NCBI RefSeq assembly: GCF_000334915.1
Contig: NZ_AMSF01000063.1
Coordinates: 1-64,000, forward strand
Origin: Dyella ginsengisoli LA-4
GTDB taxonomy: Bacteria; Pseudomonadota; Gammaproteobacteria; Xanthomonadales; Rhodanobacteraceae
Length of the DNA stretch: 64,000 nt
Direction: 5' to 3'
The translations under genes were made by a program, and so were the position numbers. Position 1 is the stretch's first letter. Each line of letters starts with the position of its first letter. Shown one piece after another: positions 35,965-43,408 of this stretch. Below the pieces are notes generated by a model, which did no database searches, was not told the origin of the DNA, and saw nothing but the letters and a program-made list of their open reading frames with translations.

Positions 35965-36178
35965 GTCGCGACTGAAATCGCTCCCACAGAAAGCGCATGC
36001 TTGTCCGAGCCTCTGTGGGAGAGGCTTCAGCCCCGACGGTCATGCACACTCGACCCGACAGGCCGGGCGTCGTCGCGACTGAAGTCGCTCCCACAGAAAG
36101 CGCATGCATGTCCGAGCCTCTGTGGGAGGGGCTTCAGCCCCGACGGTCATGCACGCTCGATCCGACAGGCCGGGCGTC
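35965..36178. repeat. Two tandem 107-bp units, each holding an inverted REP pair
   Basis: Units 35965-36071 and 36072-36178 are nearly identical. Each contains GACTGAA(A/G)TCGCTCCCACAG followed about 25 bases later by the inverted CTGTGGGAG(A/G)GGCTTCAG. These are REP-type palindromes spread in Pseudomonas and Xanthomonadales. They occupy the gap between pepO and the convergent methyltransferase. Confidence 0.9.
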
Positions 36179-36215
36179 ATGCAATGGCCCGATCTGCATC
36201 GCACACGTCATTCGC

Positions 36216-36875
36216 TCACCCCGACTTCTGCACCAGGATCACCCGCCGCCCCACGCTCTCAACCCGCCACGCGAAGCACGCGGCGATCCAGCGCAGCGAC
36301 GCCTCCGAATGGAAGCCGACGTGGGTCGGGTCGCGGTGGTAGTGCCAGCGGGGGAAGTCGACCATCGGCGGGCGCAGCTCGGTCATCAGGCCCAGCCAGC
36401 CGCCCGACACGAGCAGCGCATCGATGCGGGCGAGGTCGCACAGCGGATCGTGCATGTGCTCGAGCACTTCGGTGCAGGTGACAAAGTCGTAGCGGGCATC
36501 GAGCAGGCCGGCATCGGGCGCAAAGAACGGGTCGTAGCCGACGGTGGGAAAGCCGGCGTCGGTGAGCATCACGGCCAGCGCCGGCGCCGCGCCGCAGCCG
36601 TAGTCCAGGCCGCGCGCGCCGGGCGCGAGGCAGGCGATCAGCGGATCGGCGAGCCGACTCAGGAAGTGCCGGTAACCCGGATCATCGACGCGGTTGTCGT
36701 GCGTGCCGTAATACGCGCGCTCGGCCTCGGCATCGAGCCAGGTGGCCGGGTCACGGCTGACCAGATCGCAGGCCGTGCAGTGCCGATAGACGCCGGTGGC
36801 CTCGCGCCACGGCGCACCGGTCGCCGCCCCGCACAACGGGCAGGCGACCGGCGCCTCAGCGGATGCCGAGGCCAT
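36216..36875 (-). CDS. Class I SAM-dependent methyltransferase with N-terminal zinc ribbon
   Basis: A 219-residue protein. An N-terminal four-Cys zinc ribbon (CPLCG then CTACDL) precedes a Rossmann methyltransferase fold with the SAM-binding LDYGCGAAP and the post-II CTEVLEHMHDP. Such fusions often methylate sugars or small metabolites; the substrate is not evident. Its start overlaps the last 20 bases of murD2, so translation is coupled and it belongs to the murL-murD2 unit, though no role in cell-wall synthesis is known for it. Confidence 0.88.
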   Translation of the reverse strand: MASASAEAPVACPLCGAATGAPWREATGVYRHCTACDLVSRDPATWLDAEAERAYYGTHDNRVDDPGYRHFLSRLADPLIACLAPGARGLDYGCGAAPALAVMLTDAGFPTVGYDPFFAPDAGLLDARYDFVTCTEVLEHMHDPLCDLARIDALLVSGGWLGLMTELRPPMVDFPRWHYHRDPTHVGFHSEASLRWIAACFAWRVESVGRRVILVQKSG

Positions 36876-38217
36876 CGATGCCGGTGGCGTCGGCTTCGAA
36901 GCCGGCCAGCGTGGCGAAGCGGCGGCCGCGTTCGGCGTAATCCTTGAACTGGTCGAAACTCGGCGCGCCGGGCGACATCAGCACCACACCGCCCTCAGGC
37001 GTGGCGGCACGCCCCGCCTCCACCGCCGCGGCCAGGTCCGCCACGCGCGCGACCGGACAGGTGACCGCCCCCGCGCGCAACGCCGCCTCGATACGCGGCC
37101 CGTTCGCGCCCATGCAGACGATCGCCCGGGGCGGATGCGCCTGCGCGTACGCGACGAACGGTGCCCAGTCCACGCCGCGGTCGTAGCCGCCCACCAGCAC
37201 CGCCACCTCGCGGCCCGGCAGGCTCTCCAGCGCGGCGACCACGGCCGGCGGCGTGGTGGCGATGGAATCGTTGATCCAGTCGCGGCCAGCGCGCCGCCCC
37301 AGCGGCTGCAGGCGGTGCGGCAAAGGGCGGAAGGTGGCCAGCGCCGGCGCCGCGGCCAGCGCGTCGTAGCCGAGCAGATCCAGCGCCGCCAGCGCGGCGC
37401 TGGCGTTGAGCGCGTTGTGCAGGCCGGGCACGCCGAGCTGCGCCACCGGGAACACGTCGCGCGCGCCCCGGCGGATGAAGCCGTCGGCGACGTGCCAGCC
37501 CTGGGTGTCGCCGAACACGCGGCGATCCGGATGGCCGGCGGTCTGCGCCAGCAGGTTGGCCTGCTGGCCGTTCACCAGCAGGGTGCGCGCCTGGTCGCCG
37601 AGTTTGAGCTTGTCACCCACGTAGCGCTCGCGCGAGCCGTGCCAGTCCAGGTGTTCCTCGTACAGGCTGGTGATCACCGCCAGTTCGACCGGACCGGCCT
37701 CGCCGGTCTGGAAACTCGACAGCTCGATCGCCCACAGTTCGGCGGCCTGCCCCTGCAGCTCCAGCAACGGCAGGCCGATGTTGCCGGCCAGCGCGGTGCG
37801 AATGCCAAGCGAACGGGCCAAGTGCGCGAGCAGCGCCGTGGTGGTGCTCTTGCCCTTGGTGCCGGTCACCGCCACGACGCGTGCCGCAGGGTTCTCGCCA
37901 AACCACAGCGCCGTGCCCGAGGTGAACACGGTGCCCTGCGCCTGCGCGGTGGTCACCGCCGGCTTGTAGATCGAGATGCCCGGCGACTTCACCACCACGT
38001 CGTACGCCGACAGCGCGACCGCATCCGGTTCGTGGCCGAAGACGGCAAGCGCCGGATCGAACGCGCGCGCGGCCTCGACTTCCTCCTTGCTGCAGTAAAG
38101 GGCCAGCGGCAGATCCGGCAGCTGCGCGCGGATCGCATGGATTGCCGCGCGCCCTTCCCGACCGAAGCCCCAGACGGCCACGCGCTGGTTGCCAAGATCA
38201 GCGATACGCATGGTCAC
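36856..38217 (-). CDS. murD2: MurD2, UDP-MurNAc-L-Ala--L-Glu ligase
   Basis: A 453-residue Mur ligase. The ATP loop is AVTGTKGKSTTTALLAHL, followed by the Mur ligase landmarks ELSSFQ, EEHLDWHGS and GLHNALNASAA, and the C-terminal ligase domain. In Xanthomonas oryzae, MurD2 adds L-Glu to UDP-MurNAc-L-Ala and the neighbouring MurL then inverts the residue to D-Glu. The murL gene directly upstream on the same strand makes MurD2 the better name than MurD. Start is GTG at 38217 (MTMRIAD) or the ATG two codons later, which has GGGGGTG ahead of it. The 3' end overlaps the methyltransferase gene. Confidence 0.9.
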   Translation of the reverse strand: MTMRIADLGNQRVAVWGFGREGRAAIHAIRAQLPDLPLALYCSKEEVEAARAFDPALAVFGHEPDAVALSAYDVVVKSPGISIYKPAVTTAQAQGTVFTSGTALWFGENPAARVVAVTGTKGKSTTTALLAHLARSLGIRTALAGNIGLPLLELQGQAAELWAIELSSFQTGEAGPVELAVITSLYEEHLDWHGSRERYVGDKLKLGDQARTLLVNGQQANLLAQTAGHPDRRVFGDTQGWHVADGFIRRGARDVFPVAQLGVPGLHNALNASAALAALDLLGYDALAAAPALATFRPLPHRLQPLGRRAGRDWINDSIATTPPAVVAALESLPGREVAVLVGGYDRGVDWAPFVAYAQAHPPRAIVCMGANGPRIEAALRAGAVTCPVARVADLAAAVEAGRAATPEGGVVLMSPGAPSFDQFKDYAERGRRFATLAGFEADATGIDGLGIR

Positions 38218-38222
38218 CCCCG

Positions 38223-38302
38223 GTAGGAGCCCGCTCGCGGGCGATGCCTTTGCTCCTGATCACCATCAAAGCCAGGAGCATCGCCCGCGAGCGGGCTCCT
38301 AC
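38223..38302. repeat. Inverted REP pair between murL and murD2
   Basis: A perfect 25-base inverted repeat (38223-38247 and 38278-38302, core GAGCCCGCTCGCGGGCGATG) with smaller nested complementarity (TGCTCCTG / CAGGAGCA). Each arm also holds its own CCCGC-GCGGG hairpin. It lies between the murL stop and the murD2 start and could fold in the shared transcript, possibly setting differential mRNA stability. Confidence 0.9.
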
Positions 38303-38319
38303 AGGGGCACGGTGGCGCA

Positions 38320-39663
38320 TCAACCGATCGCCGCCAGCGCCGCCTGAAGCCGGGCCGGCACGCGGTGCTCGCCGGACGGCTGCAACCATGGCTCCAGCGC
38401 CAGCTGCGCGATATCGAGCTGCGGCAGGATCTCGCTGCGGAAGCGGGCGACCAGCGCATCCTCGGCCCACTCCGGCCGCTGGCTCAACGCATACATCGCG
38501 GCGCGTGCCTCGGCGCCCTCGCCCACGCACTCGAACGGCTTGTGATCCTGGTATTCCAGCAGCGCGTCGAAGCCGGCCGCCTGCGATTCGTCGTCCAGCA
38601 GGTTGCGGCCGAAGATCGTCAGCAGCCGCGGCTTGGGCAGGAACGGCGCCAGGGCGAGGAACACGAAATGGCACTTCGGGCACTGCCCGCACCAGCGGTC
38701 GGCCGGCTTGGGTCCGAGGATGCGGAAGTTGCGGTTGCAGCTGGAGAAGCTGTCGAAATACGGCGTCAGCTTCGCGAACGCACGGGTGATCGCCAGCTCC
38801 GAATACGGGCGCAGCAGCGAGCAGTAGTCCAGATCCGCCGCCACGTGGCTGTGCAGCCAGTCGGACAGCAGCGTCTCGAAGGCGTAGCCCTTGCTCCACT
38901 GGTGGTTCACCTGCTGGCCGTCGTACTCCAGCGTGGCCGCCGACGCCGAGCGCTCGTTGGCGAAGGCGATGGAATCGTGGCCGTAGAGGATAGCCGCCAC
39001 GGCCAGGATCGCCGAGTTCACCGCGGTCACCGGGATATGGCCGTTCCACGCGCCCAGCCGGTTCAGCTCGAACAGCCCCGGCGCCAGCTCGCGCTGGATG
39101 TTCAGCGTCGGCAGCCCGGTGCGCTCGGCACAGGCGGCGATCAGCGGCGAGTTGCCGACCCACACCGCGGTGGCGTCGCCGCCGATCGACTTGATCGCCT
39201 CGACCGCCACCAGCGAATCCTTCCCGCCACCGATCGGCACCAGGGTGCGTTTCGGCAGGCCCAGCGCAGGCATCGCCGGCAGCGCCTGACCACCGCGCGG
39301 GAAATGGATGCGACCGCGCAGGTCCAGCCCGTTGCGGTAGGCGAACTCGGCCAGCCCGTGCAGGTACAGCGCGTCGAGCAGGTCGGCGGTGGCGTCGTCC
39401 AGCGGACCATTCGCCACCTCGATCTGCGGCGGCACGCCGGCCTTGTAGTAGCTCACGCCGGCAATCAGGTGCAGCAGCTTCAGCGCCGCGTCGAACGCGG
39501 CCTGGCGTGCCGGCGGCAGGGCCGGCGCGGCCGGAAAGCGGATGCGCTCGACCAGCGGCTCACCCTCGTCGAAGGCGTAGGCCAGCTCGGCCACGCCATC
39601 GGCGTAGCGGGCATGCAGGAAACGGAACACCTGGGTCAGGCGCGGTTGGATCGGATGGTTCAC
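38320..39663 (-). CDS. murL: MurL, UDP-MurNAc-L-Ala-L-Glu epimerase
   Basis: A 447-residue protein of the MurL family, which uses ATP to epimerise the terminal L-Glu of UDP-MurNAc-L-Ala-L-Glu to D-Glu, replacing the glutamate racemase/MurD route. The PP-loop-like VPIGGGKDSLVAVEAIK marks the nucleotide-binding core. A CGQCPKCHF cluster and conserved NERSAS and DSFSSCNRNF segments follow. The start is a GTG at 39663 with GAGGAG seven bases ahead; no ATG fits. murD2 lies downstream on the same strand across a REP pair. Confidence 0.92.
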   Translation of the reverse strand: MNHPIQPRLTQVFRFLHARYADGVAELAYAFDEGEPLVERIRFPAAPALPPARQAAFDAALKLLHLIAGVSYYKAGVPPQIEVANGPLDDATADLLDALYLHGLAEFAYRNGLDLRGRIHFPRGGQALPAMPALGLPKRTLVPIGGGKDSLVAVEAIKSIGGDATAVWVGNSPLIAACAERTGLPTLNIQRELAPGLFELNRLGAWNGHIPVTAVNSAILAVAAILYGHDSIAFANERSASAATLEYDGQQVNHQWSKGYAFETLLSDWLHSHVAADLDYCSLLRPYSELAITRAFAKLTPYFDSFSSCNRNFRILGPKPADRWCGQCPKCHFVFLALAPFLPKPRLLTIFGRNLLDDESQAAGFDALLEYQDHKPFECVGEGAEARAAMYALSQRPEWAEDALVARFRSEILPQLDIAQLALEPWLQPSGEHRVPARLQAALAAIG

Positions 39664-39716
39664 ATGAGTCTCCTCGCCGGCCGCGGCTCGGCGCAAGCGC
39701 AGATTCTAACGGCGCC

Positions 39717-39756
39717 GCCTCCTCGCTGCCCGTCGTTCCACGGGCAGCGAGGAGGC
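39717..39756. terminator. Strong hairpin between lysC-lysA and murL
   Basis: A 17-bp perfect stem (GCCTCCTCGCTGCCCGT / ACGGGCAGCGAGGAGGC) with a 6-base loop, in the gap after the lysC-lysA stop and before the murL start. No U-tract follows on either strand, so it could be a weak or Rho-assisted terminator or an mRNA-stabilising element rather than a classic terminator. Confidence 0.55.
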
Positions 39757-39765
39757 AGAGCGCCG

Positions 39766-42393
39766 TCAGTCGAGGATCACTTCCTGCGCGTCCTCGCGCA
39801 GGTTGTACGGCGAGGACATGACCTTGCCGTAGGCGCCTGTCTGGGCGATCAGCACCACGTCGCCCTCGCTGGCCTCGGGCAGGCGGCGGTCGGTGCCGAG
39901 CACGTCGCCGCTCTCGCAGATCGGGCCGACCACCTGGACCAGCGCGGTCGCCGGTTCGTCGAGGCGAGTCAGGTTCACGATCTCGTGCCAGGCGTCGTAC
40001 AGCGCGGGGCGGATAAGGCTGTTCATGCCGGTATCGATACCGAGGTAGCGCAGCGCACCCTTGCCCTTCTGCTGGGTGACCTTGGCCAGCAACACGCCGG
40101 CATCGGCCACCAGGTAGCGACCCGGCTCCATCCACAGCTGGTAGTGCGGATAGGCCGCCTTCACCTCGCGCAGCACCTTGTCCAGCGCCACCATGTCCAG
40201 CCGCGCCTCGCCCGGGTGCGAGGGCACGCCGAGGCCGCCGCCGATGTCCAGGAAGGCCACGCTGCCGATCCGCTCGGCCAGGCTCGCCAGCTGCGCGTAG
40301 ACCTCGCCCCAGTGACCGGCGTCGAGGATGCCCGAGCCCAGGTGCGCGTGCAGGCCGCGCACCGTGACGCCATGGCGGTCGGCCAGGCGCAGGAAGGCAT
40401 CGAGCTGCTCCACCGGCAGGCCGAACTTGCTGCCGCTGCCGCCGGTGCGCACCTTCTCGTGATGGCCCAGGCCGCGACCCAGGTCGAGCCGCAGCACGAT
40501 CTCGCGGCCGCGGAAGGTGTCGCCCCAATGCTCCAGCGGGTACAGCGAATCCAGCGAGACGGTGGCCCGCGTGGTCAACGCCCAGGCGTAGTCCTCGCGC
40601 GGGGCGAAGTTCGGCGTGAACAAGAGCGGCGCGCTCTCCGGCACCGCCGCCATCACCGCCTTCAGTTCGCCCGGCGAGACGCACTCGAAGCCGAAGCCTT
40701 CTTCGGCAATCGCCTTCAGGATGGCCGGGTGCGTGTTGGCCTTCACCGCGTAGTGCAGGCGGTCCACCGCGGCCAGCGTCTTCAGCTCGCGCGCCTGCGC
40801 GCGCACCGTGGGCAGGTGGTAGACGTAGCGTGGCGTGGCCTCGGCAGCGATCGCCAGCAGCCGTTCGCGTTCGGCCTCGCGCCACCAGGCGGAGGCCGCC
40901 ACCGGCGCCTCGCCGCTGCCGTACAGCGCCTGCCAGCTCGGGCCGAACAGCGCGCTGTCGTCGGTGCGCAGCGCGCCGGCGCCGATCAGCAGTTCGTGCA
41001 GGTGCGGCAGCAGTTCGTCGACCACGCTCTCGTCGACCACGAAGGTCAGGTTGAGGTTGTTGGACGACTGCGAGATCAGGTGCACCCGCAACTGGCCGAA
41101 CTCGGCCAGCACGCCGGACAGCGTGTGCAGCATCGAGCGCATGCCGCGGCCGACCAGGGTGATCGCCGCGCACGGCGCGATCACCTTGACCCGGCACACC
41201 TTGGCCAGGTCGGCGGCCAGCGCGGCGACCGCGTCGGAATCGAGCAGGTTCTCGGTCGGGTCCAGCGACACGGTGACATTGGTCTCGGCCGAGCCGATCA
41301 GGTCCACCGACAGGCCGTGCTGCTTGAACTGCGCGAACACGTCGGCCAGGAAGCCAACCTGCTGCCACATGCCGACCGACTCCATCGACACCAGGGTGAT
41401 GCCCTTGCGCGCGCTGATCGCCTTGACGCTGGGCGCGTGCTCGCGCACTTCCGGACCAATCACCGTGCCTTCCAGCTCGGGCCGGTTGGTGTCCTTGATC
41501 AGCAGCGGCACGCGCGGCTCGCGCAGCGGCGACAGGCAGCGCGGATGCAGCACCTTGGCACCGGTGGAGGCGATTTCCTGGGCCTCCTCGTAATCCAGCT
41601 TCTGCAGCAGGCGCGCGCCCGGCACCTGGCGCGGGTTGGCCGTGAACATGCCGGCCACGTCGGTCCAGATCTCGACCCGCGCCGCCTTCAGCAGGGCGCC
41701 GAAGTACGAAGCCGAGGTGTCCGAGCCGCCGCGGCCGAGCAGCACCGTGCGCCGGCGGCTGCCTTCGACGTCGGCCTCGCGGGCGATGAAGCCCTGGGTG
41801 ATGAACACCTCGCCCAGCTCAGCCAAGCGCGCGTTCAGCGCCGGATCGGGGCGGGCATCGACCATCGCCGAGAGCAGCCGGGTGCGCTCGTTCTGGTTGG
41901 GCAGGGCGATCGCGCTCAGGCACTCGCGCGCGTCGACCCATTCGGTCGGCACGCCGCTGTGGCTGAGAAAGGCCGCGCCCAGCGCGCTGGACATCAGCTC
42001 GCCGTGCGCCTGCACCTGCGCCGACCAGGCCAGCTCGCCCAGCTCGGCCGGACCCTTGTCGGCCAGCTCCGCTAACGTACGCAGCCGTTCGGCCAGCGTC
42101 GGCGGCGTCTCCAGCTGCATGTGCGCCAGCAGGTCGTAGTGGCGCTGCGCGATCGCGTCGGCCGCCGCGATCCGTTTCGCCCGGTCGCTCTCGCCGCACA
42201 GCTGTTTCAGTGCGTCCGTGATCCCGGTCAGCGCGGAGACGACCACCAGCACGCGCGCGCCTTCGGCGCGGCGGCTGGCGACCAGCTCACGGATGTTCTG
42301 CCAACGGGGAAGCGTGGCGACGGAGGTGCCGCCGAACTTCATCACGATCCAGGGGGCGTCCGCGGGGAGCGGCGCTTGGGTGGGCGGGGTCAC
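39766..42393 (-). CDS. lysAC: Bifunctional aspartate kinase/diaminopimelate decarboxylase
   Basis: A fusion of about 875 residues joining the first and last steps of lysine synthesis. The N-terminal half is aspartokinase (KFGGTSVA, GRGGSDTSA, two ACT modules such as GITLVSMESVGM and AAITLVGRGMRSM). The C-terminal half is a PLP-dependent DAP decarboxylase (YAVKANTHP with the Schiff-base Lys, HAHLGSG, DIGGGLGVP, WMEPGRYLVADAG, CESGDVLG). The fusion is characteristic of Xanthomonadales. The start is uncertain: GTG at 42393 (MTPPTQAPL) suits the kinase N-terminus; a TTG at 42456 is also in frame. The ACT domains predict feedback control. DAP is also consumed by the mur pathway encoded next door. 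Confidence 0.95.
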   Translation of the reverse strand: MTPPTQAPLPADAPWIVMKFGGTSVATLPRWQNIRELVASRRAEGARVLVVVSALTGITDALKQLCGESDRAKRIAAADAIAQRHYDLLAHMQLETPPTLAERLRTLAELADKGPAELGELAWSAQVQAHGELMSSALGAAFLSHSGVPTEWVDARECLSAIALPNQNERTRLLSAMVDARPDPALNARLAELGEVFITQGFIAREADVEGSRRRTVLLGRGGSDTSASYFGALLKAARVEIWTDVAGMFTANPRQVPGARLLQKLDYEEAQEIASTGAKVLHPRCLSPLREPRVPLLIKDTNRPELEGTVIGPEVREHAPSVKAISARKGITLVSMESVGMWQQVGFLADVFAQFKQHGLSVDLIGSAETNVTVSLDPTENLLDSDAVAALAADLAKVCRVKVIAPCAAITLVGRGMRSMLHTLSGVLAEFGQLRVHLISQSSNNLNLTFVVDESVVDELLPHLHELLIGAGALRTDDSALFGPSWQALYGSGEAPVAASAWWREAERERLLAIAAEATPRYVYHLPTVRAQARELKTLAAVDRLHYAVKANTHPAILKAIAEEGFGFECVSPGELKAVMAAVPESAPLLFTPNFAPREDYAWALTTRATVSLDSLYPLEHWGDTFRGREIVLRLDLGRGLGHHEKVRTGGSGSKFGLPVEQLDAFLRLADRHGVTVRGLHAHLGSGILDAGHWGEVYAQLASLAERIGSVAFLDIGGGLGVPSHPGEARLDMVALDKVLREVKAAYPHYQLWMEPGRYLVADAGVLLAKVTQQKGKGALRYLGIDTGMNSLIRPALYDAWHEIVNLTRLDEPATALVQVVGPICESGDVLGTDRRLPEASEGDVVLIAQTGAYGKVMSSPYNLREDAQEVILD

Positions 42394-42570
42394 GGGTAGT
42401 TGGGCCAGGTGGCGTGGAAGGTTCGCCAGTGTTGCGCTGCGGCAACGCGATTGCAACTGGGCGGCATGTTTGGACGTTTAGACATCCAAATACCCCGACT
42501 AACTAGCTTTCTCGTGACTCGTAGGCCTCACTCGAGGTGCCGGCCGGTGACGACACGGGGATATTTTCAG

Positions 42571-42653
42571 AGCAAGAGCGTTTCGTTCGCCTTCGGCGAC
42601 CGAGTTACTTTCTCTTGGGTCGCCAAGAGAAAGTAACCAAAGAGAAGGCGACC
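42571..42653 (+). repeat. Left arm of the large inverted repeat
   Basis: Contains an internal 15-bp palindrome (GTTACTTTCTCTTGG at 42604-42618 and CCAAGAGAAAGTAAC at 42623-42637). The whole arm is the near reverse complement of 43191-43272. This AAGAGAAAGTAACCAAAGAGAAGG element is a recurrent intergenic repeat in Xanthomonadales. Confidence 0.85.
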
Positions 42654-42834
42654 CTCCTCGGCGCTTCCCGGGCTGCGCCCGGCAAGTCCGTGAGCCGCGG
42701 CCGGGCTTTTCGACAGTGCATCCATGCACTGGCGAAAAGGCATCGGCATCCATGCCGATGCCCCTGCGGGCCTGTCGTCCACGGCTCACCGCCTCACAAG
42801 GGAGGTGGGGATCAAAGGCAAGGGCAAGGGCAAG

Positions 42835-42894
42835 AGCCACAGCCACAGCCACAGCCACAGCTACAGCTACAGCTACAGCTACAGCCAGAGCGAC
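42835..42894 (+). repeat. Hexanucleotide microsatellite (AGCCAC)4(AGCTAC)4
   Basis: Ten hexamers: AGCCAC four times, AGCTAC four times, then AGCCAG and AGCGAC, preceded by AAGGGC repeats. Read in one frame they give Ser-His and Ser-Tyr dipeptides, in another Ala-Thr. The array probably arose by slippage and is likely length-variable between strains. Confidence 0.85.
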
Positions 42895-43190
42895 GGCGAC
42901 GGCAGCGGCAATAACTGCGACTACGGCCTCAGCTTCAGCAACAGCATCGGCATCGACATGGACAACAACACAAAGGCGATGGTGATCGCGTGAGCGATCG
43001 CCGAGCCTTTGCGCGCGGCTTTTGATCTTCCCCCCCCTCTGCAGCGGCGGCCGGGCGGAGGATCAGCCCGAAGGGTGGCTCGCAGGGATGCGAGCCAGTT
43101 TGGCGTCAGTCCATGGATGGACTGTCGACAAACCCCGCAGCCCGGACGCGTACCTCCCGGGCCAACGGCCCGGGAGGCGCGAAAGCGGGG

Positions 43191-43272
43191 TGGCCTTTCT
43201 CTTGGTTACTTCTCTTTGGCCATGCAAAGAGAAGTGACTCGGCCCCCGAAGGAGGACGAAACGCTCTTGCTC
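43191..43272 (-). repeat. Right arm of the large inverted repeat
   Basis: Near reverse complement of 42571-42653, with CTTTCTCTTGGTTACTTCTC and GAGGACGAAACGCTCTTGCT as the conserved blocks. Divergence is greatest in the centre of the arm. Confidence 0.85.
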
Positions 43273-43408
43273 TTTTCCAGCAGCGTAACCGCATAGCCAA
43301 GAGTCACTGGATTCCCGCGTTCGCGGGAATGACGGCAGTGAGGGCCACGGGTAACACAGCGCCGATCTCCCGGAACGGAATGAGGAAGCAAATGCGCGCA
43401 GTGCCCAA

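Larger units (their letters stand above)
42394..43408. other. 1-kb intergenic mosaic of inverted repeats
   Basis: No supported gene. Two arms of about 80 bases in inverted orientation (42571-42653 and 43191-43272, both ending in the AAGAGCGTTTCG / CGAAACGCTCTT motif) bracket about 540 bases that hold several short palindromes (GTGCATCCATGCAC, GGCATCGGCATCCATGCCGATGCC, CCTCCCGGGCC-AAC-GGCCCGGGAGG, CAGTCCATGGATGGACTG) and a hexanucleotide array. A separate hairpin (ATTCCCGCG-TT-CGCGGGAAT, 43311-43330) follows. ORFs here, including one with Ser-His and Ser-Tyr dipeptides, look like repeat read-through. Confidence 0.75.

Noticed and set aside
35965-36178. CRISPR array
   Set aside because: Only two units, 107 bp each and nearly identical throughout, with internal REP palindromes and no unique spacers or cas genes.
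42724-42993. ORF with Ser-His and Ser-Tyr repeats in the palindromic island
   Set aside because: The repeat comes from a hexanucleotide array; other frames are equally open, there is no ribosome site, and surrounding sequence is repeat material. Kept as a repeat, not a gene.
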